Source: RGIG1927 sp045546275 (GTDB lineage: Bacteria > Bacillota > Clostridia > UMGS1883). From it: a stretch of DNA of 64,000 nucleotides. The notes below the pieces were generated by a model. The model did no database searches. It was not told the origin of the DNA and saw only the letters and a list, made by a program, of their open reading frames with translations. The translations under genes and the position numbers were made by a program. The stretch spans positions 310,001 through 374,000 of the forward strand of contig JAZQCM010000014.1 in the NCBI GenBank assembly GCA_045546275.1, given 5' to 3'. This document shows, piece after piece, positions 58,663-64,000 of this stretch (the first letter of the stretch is position 1; every line of letters starts with the position of its first letter).

Positions 58663-58917
58663 TCAGTTTAAAGAGCCTGTGTTGTAGCTGTTGTACGCCA
58701 GTTCCTTTTGTTCCTTGGTTACGTAGTCGTACTCAGGCTTTTTGCCCTCGTCGTATTCATAGTCAAGCCATGAAATAATGTCGCTTTCCTCTCTGGCAAA
58801 GGCTAAAAAGTCAATTCTTAAATTAGGGTTTGCACATTCGTTTGCAAAGGTGTAGTAGCTTGTGCCAATGTGCTTTTGCTGTGACTGAAAGTCCTTAATT
58901 GTCTGATTTTTATCCAT
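58663..58917 (-). CDS. CotF-like spore coat protein
   Basis: An 84-residue protein. QSQQKHIGTSYYTFANECANPNLRIDF closely follows the CotF core (SSQK..., Y.TFANEC..P.LR..F), a ferritin-like helical fold. The Tyr-rich C-terminus fits coat protein cross-linking. AAGGAG precedes the ATG. It is paired with a second small helical protein 9 bp upstream, an arrangement usual for clostridial CotF-type genes. Confidence 0.82.
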   Translation of the reverse strand: MDKNQTIKDFQSQQKHIGTSYYTFANECANPNLRIDFLAFAREESDIISWLDYEYDEGKKPEYDYVTKEQKELAYNSYNTGSLN

Positions 58918-58926
58918 GGCGTCTCC

Positions 58927-59112
58927 TTATTTTAAATAACCCAAAAGGGTGTTGTAGTGTTTTTCGTGAACATTTGATATGTTCATGCACTTGTCACGAA
59001 GCTCCTCTGATTCGCAACTCGATGCATAGCTACGGTATTTTTCAATAAGAATTTTTTCACATTCCAGCTGGTCTTTAATGGCGTTAAATTCCTTTACGGA
59101 AAGGTTTATCAT
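58927..59112 (-). CDS. Small helical CotF-family/ferritin-like spore coat protein
   Basis: A 61-residue all-helical protein starting MINLSVKEFNAIKDQLE, with EKILIEKYRSYASSCESEELRDKC and a C-terminal HEKHYNTLLGYL. The pattern matches the short partner of CotF-like proteins in Clostridia (LTQKE..., EKY..YA, ..H...L). ATG 59112 is chosen because AGGAGG lies 7 bp upstream; the open frame upstream has no such site. Co-transcribed with the next coat gene. Confidence 0.75.
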   Translation of the reverse strand: MINLSVKEFNAIKDQLECEKILIEKYRSYASSCESEELRDKCMNISNVHEKHYNTLLGYLK

Positions 59113-59157
59113 ATATAAGCCTCCTTTTTTCTTAAGTAGTTTTGGCAAATTTGTTAT

Positions 59158-59760
59158 TTAATATTCATAAGTGCAGTAGGTTTTGTGCTCCGTGTCAACA
59201 CAAATTATCATGTAACCGTCACGCTCTTTTGCATAGGCTGACAAATGCAAAAAGGGATGAGGCTCGTTTTTAATGTCGCATTCAATGGCAATTGCCTGAA
59301 TGTTTCCCTTTGTGCCGAAAAAGTACCTGCCATGGAGCATAAATGCGTTGTAAAAGCATTTGTGGCTTAATATGTAGCGGATTGAAAGGCTTTGTGAGGG
59401 AAACTGTTTTGTTTTAATTTCCTGCCAGGTGTAGCCGTCGTCAAAATTAAAAATTTTTGCACTTTGGGTATTCGGACGGGAAAGGGGAATGTTTTCCTCA
59501 TTTTCCTCGCGGAATTTCCCGTAAAACATTTGCCTGCCGCTCTGGGTTACTAAAATGCCGTCAAATTGTGTTGTGTCAACCTCTTTAATTAAGCTTCCGT
59601 TTACAATGTTTCCGATTTCAACTGTGTCTTTTCCTGTCAGCCACACCTTTAAGCAACCTGCAACTCCGTACACCTTAATACTTACGGAATTTTCATCAAC
59701 GTATGCTTTACAAATGCCAAAGGAATTCAAGGCTTTAAGGTCAACTCGATTTTTTATCAT
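59158..59760 (-). CDS. Unrecognised 200-residue soluble protein upstream of coat genes
   Basis: No family was recognised with confidence. The protein has no signal peptide or membrane helix, and its first half is beta-rich (AYVDENSVSIKVYGVAGCLKVWL). The second half includes GYTWQEIKTKQFPSQSLSIRYILSHKCFYNAFMLHGRYFFGTKG, and it ends CVDTEHKTYCTYEY. The ATG at 59760 has GGGAG about 10 bp upstream. It is 45 bp upstream of two coat-protein genes on the same strand, so a sporulation-related role is possible but unproven. Confidence 0.7.
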   Translation of the reverse strand: MIKNRVDLKALNSFGICKAYVDENSVSIKVYGVAGCLKVWLTGKDTVEIGNIVNGSLIKEVDTTQFDGILVTQSGRQMFYGKFREENEENIPLSRPNTQSAKIFNFDDGYTWQEIKTKQFPSQSLSIRYILSHKCFYNAFMLHGRYFFGTKGNIQAIAIECDIKNEPHPFLHLSAYAKERDGYMIICVDTEHKTYCTYEY

Positions 59761-59832
59761 TATTATCACTCTCCCGGTATATAATGTATATGAACAAAAA
59801 ATGAATTTATTGCTAAAACTACTAAATAATAC

Positions 59833-59861
59833 TTGAAAAACCTTCGGGGGTGTGCTATTAT
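59833..59861 (+). promoter_or_regulatory. groESL sigma-A promoter
   Basis: -35 TTGAAA (59833-59838), 17 bp spacer, extended -10 TGCTATTAT (TATTAT at 59856-59861), with the CIRCE operator just downstream. Confidence 0.8.
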
Positions 59862-59873
59862 GCTATTATTAAA

Positions 59874-59900
59874 TTAGCAGTCAACGCGAAAGAGTGCTAA
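59874..59900 (+). promoter_or_regulatory. CIRCE operator (HrcA binding site)
   Basis: TTAGCAGTC-N9-GAGTGCTAA, the CIRCE inverted repeat with one mismatch in the left arm. HrcA binding here represses groESL until heat or misfolding stress. Confidence 0.95.
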
Positions 59901-59922
59901 AAATTTTTGGAGGTAGTAAAAA

Positions 59923-60210
59923 ATGACTATAAAACCTTTAGGTGACAGAGTAGTAGTAAAAATGGCTGAAGAAACAGAAAGCCAGACAAAAAGCGGTATT
60001 GTGCTTACAGGAGCAGCAAAGGAAAAACCCGCATATGCAAACGTTATTGCAGTTGGTCCCGGTGGCGTGATTGACGGCAAGGAAGTTGTGATGGAAGTTG
60101 AAGTTGGCGACAAGGTTATTCTTTCACAGTATGCAGGCACAGAGGTTAAGCTTGAAGGCGAAACATATAAAATTGTAAAACAGTCTGAAATTCTCGCAAA
60201 ATTGGCATAA
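59923..60210 (+). CDS. groES: Co-chaperonin GroES
   Basis: A 95-residue GroES. It has the MTIKPLGDRVVVK start, a mobile loop (EETESQTKSGIVLTG) that contacts GroEL, and VGDKVILSQYAGTEVK. TTGGAGGT lies before the ATG. A hairpin-bearing repeat separates it from groEL. Confidence 0.97.
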   Translation: MTIKPLGDRVVVKMAEETESQTKSGIVLTGAAKEKPAYANVIAVGPGGVIDGKEVVMEVEVGDKVILSQYAGTEVKLEGETYKIVKQSEILAKLA

Positions 60211-60220
60211 TTCAAAAGCA

Positions 60221-60238
60221 AGGTGCAAAAATGCACCT
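60221..60238 (+). repeat. Short hairpin in the groES-groEL gap
   Basis: AGGTGCA / TGCACCT around loop AAAA, adjoining the palindromic repeat. It lacks a T-run and is not a clear terminator. Confidence 0.55.
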
Positions 60239-60293
60239 CATCTGTCAGCCTTTGGCTGACACCTTCCCCTCAAAGGAAGGCTGATAGGAAAGG
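60236..60293. repeat. Interspersed palindromic repeat, copy 2 (inside groESL)
   Basis: Two hairpins: GTCAGCC/GGCTGAC (60244-60260) and CCTTCC/GGAAGG (60262-60280), then CTGATAGGAAAGG leading into the groEL ribosome site. It shares the core CTGACACCTTC with copy 1 at 57177-57231. It sits in the transcribed spacer of groESL. Confidence 0.82.
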
Positions 60294-60305
60294 AGATTTA
60301 TTAGT

Positions 60306-61952
60306 ATGGCAAAGGAAATTTTATTTGGTGAACAGGCAAGAAAGGCACTTGAAAGCGGTGTTAATCAGCTTGCAGATACAGTAAAGGTAACACTTGGCCC
60401 CAAGGGCAGAAACGTTGTGTTGGAAAAGAAATTCGGTGCACCTCTTATCACAAACGACGGTGTTACAATTGCAAAGGAAATTGAACTTGAAAACCCCTTT
60501 GAAAACATGGGTGCTCAGCTTATAAGAGAAGTTGCATCCAAAACTAACGACATTGCAGGTGACGGCACAACAACTGCAACAGTTCTTGCACAGGCTCTTG
60601 TTCGTGAAGGCTTAAAGAACGTTGCTGCAGGTGCTAACCCCATGGTTGTAAAGCGTGGTATCCAGAAGGCTGTTGAAGTTTGTGTTGAATCAATACAGGA
60701 AAACAGCGAAAAGGTTAAGGGCAAGAACGACATTGCTCGTGTTGCAGCAATCAGTGCAGCTGACGACATGGTAGGCGAATTAATTGCCGATGCTATGGAA
60801 GAAGTTGGCGAAGACGGTGTTATCACTGTTGAAGAAAGCAAAACAAGCAAAACAGAAAAAGAAGTTGTAAAGGGTATGCAGTTTGACCGTGGCTACCTTT
60901 CTCCCTACATGGTAACTGACACCGACAAGATGGAAGCAGTTTTGGACGACCCCTTCATTCTTATTACCGATAAGAAAATCAGTAACATTCAGGACATTCT
61001 TCCCTTACTTGAACAGGTTGTACAGAACGGTGCAAAGCTTCTTATTATTGCCGAAGACATTGAAGGCGAAGCCCTTACAACACTTGTTGTAAATAAGCTT
61101 CGTGGCACATTTGTGTGCGTTGGTGTTAAGGCTCCCGGCTTTGGCGACAGAAGAAAGGCAATGCTCCAGGATATTGCCATTTTAACAGGCGGTACAGTTA
61201 TTTCCGACGAGCTTGGTCTTGACTTAAAGGAAACAACCTTTGAAATGCTGGGCCGTGCTCACCAGGTAAAGGTAAGCAAGGAAAACACAGTTATTGTTGA
61301 CGGCTTTGGCGACATGAACAAGGTTTATGAAAGAGTAGCTCAGATTAAGCGTGAATACGAAGAGTCCACAAGTGAATTTGACCGTGAAAAGCTCCAGGAA
61401 AGACTTGCTAAATTATCCGGTGGTGTTGCAGTTATTAAGGTTGGTGCTGCAACAGAAACAGAAATGAAGGAAATGAAGCTTCGTATTGAAGACGCTCTTA
61501 ACGCAACAAGAGCCGCTGTTGAAGAAGGTATTGTTGCAGGTGGCGGTACAGCATACATTAACGCTACAGAAAAGCTTGCTAATTTTGTTGAAACACTTGA
61601 AGGCGACGAAAAGACAGGTGCAAAGATTGTTCTTAAGGCACTTGAAGAGCCTCTTAAGCAGATTTGTGCCAACGCAGGTGTTGAAGGCGCAGTAGTTGTT
61701 GAAAACATAAAGAAGGCTGAAAAAGGCATGGGCTACAACGCTCTTCTTGATAAGTACGTAAACATGCTCGAAGAAGGTATTGTTGATCCCGCTAAGGTTA
61801 CAAGAAGCGCACTTCAGAATGCGTCCAGCGTTGCAAGCATGGTGCTTACAACAGAAAGTTTGGTAGCTGACAAGGTTAAGGAAGCAGATGCGGCGGCAGC
61901 TGCTGCAGCAGCGGCAGCGCAGGCAGCTCAGATGGGCGGCGGAATGTATTAA
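60306..61952 (+). CDS. groEL: Chaperonin GroEL
   Basis: A 548-residue 60-kDa chaperonin. VKVTLGPKGRNVV, NDGVTIAKEIEL and GDGTTTATVLAQ are the ATP-binding segments, and the tail is GGGMY after an Ala-rich linker. With GroES it folds cytosolic proteins. AAAGGAG precedes the ATG, placed at the end of a palindromic repeat. Regulated through the CIRCE upstream of groES. Confidence 0.98.
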   Translation: MAKEILFGEQARKALESGVNQLADTVKVTLGPKGRNVVLEKKFGAPLITNDGVTIAKEIELENPFENMGAQLIREVASKTNDIAGDGTTTATVLAQALVREGLKNVAAGANPMVVKRGIQKAVEVCVESIQENSEKVKGKNDIARVAAISAADDMVGELIADAMEEVGEDGVITVEESKTSKTEKEVVKGMQFDRGYLSPYMVTDTDKMEAVLDDPFILITDKKISNIQDILPLLEQVVQNGAKLLIIAEDIEGEALTTLVVNKLRGTFVCVGVKAPGFGDRRKAMLQDIAILTGGTVISDELGLDLKETTFEMLGRAHQVKVSKENTVIVDGFGDMNKVYERVAQIKREYEESTSEFDREKLQERLAKLSGGVAVIKVGAATETEMKEMKLRIEDALNATRAAVEEGIVAGGGTAYINATEKLANFVETLEGDEKTGAKIVLKALEEPLKQICANAGVEGAVVVENIKKAEKGMGYNALLDKYVNMLEEGIVDPAKVTRSALQNASSVASMVLTTESLVADKVKEADAAAAAAAAAAQAAQMGGGMY

Positions 61953-61974
61953 TTAAATGTGCATTTAATTAATA
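61949..61974. repeat. AT-rich perfect palindrome at the groEL stop
   Basis: ATTAATTAAATG / CATTTAATTAAT, 12-bp arms with 2-nt spacer, beginning inside the groEL stop codon. No T-run follows; the actual terminator lies at 62013-62045. Confidence 0.6.
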
Positions 61975-62012
61975 CAGGGAAAAGGTAATAGTGAATAAGT
62001 AATAGGTAAGGT

Positions 62013-62045
62013 AAAAAGACGTTTGCGTTGCAAACGTCTTTTTTT
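62013..62045 (+). terminator. Terminator of groESL
   Basis: Stem AAAAAGACGTTTGC / GCAAACGTCTTTTT with loop GTT and T-run. Confidence 0.9.
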
Positions 62046-62046
62046 G

Positions 62047-62075
62047 TTGAAATGATAAAGTTTGTTTGATATAAT
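62047..62075 (+). promoter_or_regulatory. Promoter of the second two-component pair
   Basis: -35 TTGAAA (62047-62052), 17 bp spacer, extended -10 TGATATAAT (TATAAT at 62070-62075), starting right after the groESL terminator. Confidence 0.82.
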
Positions 62076-62098
62076 AAATTTGTTAAGGCGGTGAGAAA

Positions 62099-62833
62099 AT
62101 GTCCTATACCTTTAATATTTTTATGTGCGACGACAACGAAGACTTTTTGTGGTCTGTTTACGAAAAAGTTCAAGAAATAATGGATAAAAACAAATACTCG
62201 TATAACATTTACGATTTCACAAAGGGTCAGGATTTAATAAACTCATTAAAAAAGAACAAAGCCGATATTATTCTTCTTGACATTGACATGCCGAGGATTT
62301 CGGGCTTTGAAGCAGTTGAAGAAATACGAAAAACACAGGAAAGCGTGCATGTTATATTCATAACAAACCATTCGGAGTTGGCATACCAGGCATACGACTA
62401 TCATCCCTACCAGTTTGTGAGTAAGAGCGATACAAAAAAGCTTGAAACAATTATTCCCAAGCTTTGCGACAAAATTGTGCGTGACAAGGCTGTGGAAGGC
62501 TCGGTTGTGATTGATTTTAACGGCTTTTTTGAAGTGGATGTAAATTCTGTTATGTATGTTAAAGCAAAAAGAAATTATGCTGTTTTTTGCTATTCAAACG
62601 GCGAGGAAAGGGAAAGACGAGGCAAAATTACCGATGTGTACGCCCTTTTGAAGAAAAACGGATTTATTTTTGCTCAGCGTAGCTACGTTATAAACTGCAG
62701 GTTTATTTACGATTTCGACATTACAAAAATAACACTTAAAAACGGAGAAAAAATTTCCGTTACAAGAGATTTTGACATGCGAAGAGAAGCACAGCAGAAC
62801 TACGGAGCGTTTATGAGGAGCTTACGATGGTAG
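62099..62833 (+). CDS. LytTR family response regulator, second copy
   Basis: A 244-residue receiver-LytTR protein. Acidic pair D11-D12, phospho-acceptor D61 in LLDIDMP, receiver ending near 125, and a LytTR domain with KAKRNYAVFCYSNGEE and FIFAQRSYVINCRFI. It is similar in design to the regulator at 4342 but clearly different in sequence. It overlaps the kinase start by 7 bp. Confidence 0.9.
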   Translation: MSYTFNIFMCDDNEDFLWSVYEKVQEIMDKNKYSYNIYDFTKGQDLINSLKKNKADIILLDIDMPRISGFEAVEEIRKTQESVHVIFITNHSELAYQAYDYHPYQFVSKSDTKKLETIIPKLCDKIVRDKAVEGSVVIDFNGFFEVDVNSVMYVKAKRNYAVFCYSNGEERERRGKITDVYALLKKNGFIFAQRSYVINCRFIYDFDITKITLKNGEKISVTRDFDMRREAQQNYGAFMRSLRW

Positions 62834-64000
62834 ATTTATTTGAATTATTGGTTTGTTTTATTGAAGACGGAACGGCGCTTTTGTTTATGTCCTTGTACTT
62901 AGGCTTTAAATTCAAGGGCGCAAAAAGAATATGGGGCTACATTGGTGCAACAAGCGTTTCTGTGGCGCTTATTACGTATTTGAATTCCCTTTACATAAAC
63001 GAAGGAATGTACGGATTGTTGTTCACCCTTATTTACTTTGCCTATGCCTTAATTTTTCTAAAGGGCGATATTTACACAAAGTTTTTCTTGGCAGCATTTA
63101 CAAATACAATCATGTACATTATACCCACTGCAACCCTTTTGATTGTTTTGAAAAGGTTTCCCCACATCAACTGGCTTGAAATGGGTACATGGCGGATTTT
63201 TATTGTTTTTACAACAAAAGCTGTGTTTATAATTGTCTGTGCCCTTTTGTTAAAATTCAAAATGGGTCAGAACAGCATAAAAACAAACAAAAAAATTGTT
63301 ATGCTAATGCCTGTAGTAAGCCAGTTTGTGCTTTTCCTTATTTTAGGCGAAATCCTTGAAAGGGAAAACACCAGTCCTGTTATGATGCTTACAATGTTAG
63401 GCTTTGTTACAATGGCATCCCTTACATATTATTCATTTATGAAGGTAAACCGTGACATAGAAATTGAAACGGAAAAGAACGCTCTTTTGCAAAAGTACGA
63501 GGCAGATAAAAAGCATGCCGGTGAAGTTGAAGAATTATATTCAAAAACCTGCTCTGTCCGCCACGACATGGCAAACCATTTTGAAATTCTTGCAAGGCTT
63601 GTGGAAAACGACAAGGAAAAAGCAAAGGAATACATTGAGTCGGTTACAAAAAATCAGATAAACGAATTAAGAAGTGTTGTGAAAACAGGCAACATGGCGT
63701 TTGATGCGGTAATAAACTCAAAAATAGCAGTGTGTGAAAAGAACAATATAAAAGTTCAGGTAAGGGTAATGAATAATTCGGTGGACAAACTAAAAAGCCA
63801 CGAAATCGGAATTATATTTTCAAACCTTTTCGACAATGCCATTGAAGGCTGTGAAAATGCAAAGGAAAAGCGCATTGAACTTGATGTTCAGACCCAGGGC
63901 ATACGAACAAGCATTGTAATGAAAAACACAATACAAAACTCGGTGCTTGAGAAAAACAAAGAGCTTAACACCACAAAAAGTGACAAAAGTATCCACGGCT
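62827..64000 (+). CDS. GHKL sensor histidine kinase (AgrC-like), 3' end outside window
   Basis: An open frame of 391 codons to the window end. About six membrane segments occupy residues 1-210. A coiled linker leads to the H-box SVRHDMANHF, then the N-box FSNLFDNAIEGC, and the frame is cut in the G-box region (SIHG). Starts at an ATG 7 bp inside the regulator. Same class as the kinase at 5064; its ligand is unknown and no agrB/agrD is visible. Confidence 0.9.
   Translation, partial: MVDLFELLVCFIEDGTALLFMSLYLGFKFKGAKRIWGYIGATSVSVALITYLNSLYINEGMYGLLFTLIYFAYALIFLKGDIYTKFFLAAFTNTIMYIIPTATLLIVLKRFPHINWLEMGTWRIFIVFTTKAVFIIVCALLLKFKMGQNSIKTNKKIVMLMPVVSQFVLFLILGEILERENTSPVMMLTMLGFVTMASLTYYSFMKVNRDIEIETEKNALLQKYEADKKHAGEVEELYSKTCSVRHDMANHFEILARLVENDKEKAKEYIESVTKNQINELRSVVKTGNMAFDAVINSKIAVCEKNNIKVQVRVMNNSVDKLKSHEIGIIFSNLFDNAIEGCENAKEKRIELDVQTQGIRTSIVMKNTIQNSVLEKNKELNTTKSDKSIHG

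Noticed and set aside
59761..59822. Sporulation (sigma-E/K) promoter before the unknown gene at 59760
   Set aside because: A CATATACATTATA stretch is suggestive, but spacing and -35 do not fit a consensus well enough.
61949..61974. AT-rich perfect palindrome as an attachment or recombination site
   Set aside because: No integrase, no direct repeats and no sign of an insertion nearby; probably just an AT-rich inverted repeat at the groEL end.
1..64000. CRISPR array, prophage, insertion sequence, rRNA or tRNA gene
   Set aside because: No regular direct repeats, phage or transposase motifs, or tRNA/rRNA sequence signatures were seen on either strand.

Overview
The window reads as one chromosomal segment of a low-GC, endospore-forming, anaerobic, gut-type Clostridia (Bacillota). 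Evidence: very dense gene packing with ATGA/TAATG stop-start overlaps, strong AGGAGG ribosome sites, sigma-A promoters often with an extended -10, a CIRCE-controlled groESL, a tryptophan T-box, FAD-dependent ThyX, CotF-like coat proteins and a DacF-type carboxypeptidase. A palindromic intergenic repeat family that I remember from Oscillospirales-like genomes also occurs twice. There are no insertion sequences, prophage genes, CRISPR arrays, rRNA or tRNA genes. The only stretch over 300 bp without a coding gene (38916-39344) holds the trp T-box leader.

Layout. 1-2430: end of mltG, a TIGR01212 radical SAM gene and bioY. 4169-2431 (minus): GH51 arabinofuranosidase and a small Cys-rich protein. 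4342-11314: an AgrA/AgrC-type two-component pair followed by two secreted BspA-type leucine-rich-repeat proteins. 11382-13672: an EamA transporter and two tandem short formate/nitrite-transporter-like proteins. 16266-13684 (minus): an EF-G/TetM-like GTPase fused to a Rae1/YacP-like NYN nuclease domain. 16406-26406: a housekeeping run with a TagA-type glycosyltransferase, thyX, thymidylate kinase, a DUF2156 protein, a DJ-1 protein, 5-formyl-THF cyclo-ligase, trmR-trhP tRNA modification genes, an AI-2E exporter, dacF and a NodB-type deacetylase. 26442-32987: two divergent secreted multidomain proteins sharing modules.

38915-33034 (minus): a COG2426 membrane protein, metK, a 59-codon membrane peptide, recD2, comF, a CBS protein and a thioesterase. 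39045-41229: Trp T-box, trpB and an unusual trpA. 41313-48127: three tandem secreted HExxH metallopeptidase paralogues. 52309-48164 (minus): a two-gene version of the large dehydratase-activase family. 52559-58634: lepB-rbgA-rnhB-yraN, argD-argF, a GNAT gene and dus. 59760-58663 (minus): two CotF-like coat proteins and an unknown. 59833-61952: groES-groEL. 62099-64000: a second LytTR/GHKL pair, cut by the window end.

The most interesting items are the ribosomal-protection GTPase fused to an A-site nuclease domain, the three-copy metallopeptidase array, a trpA that has lost its phosphate-binding loops, the paired mini FNT channels, and a recurring layout in which a hairpin places the next gene's Shine-Dalgarno in its 3' arm. 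Gene identifications come from remembered family motifs; no search was run.
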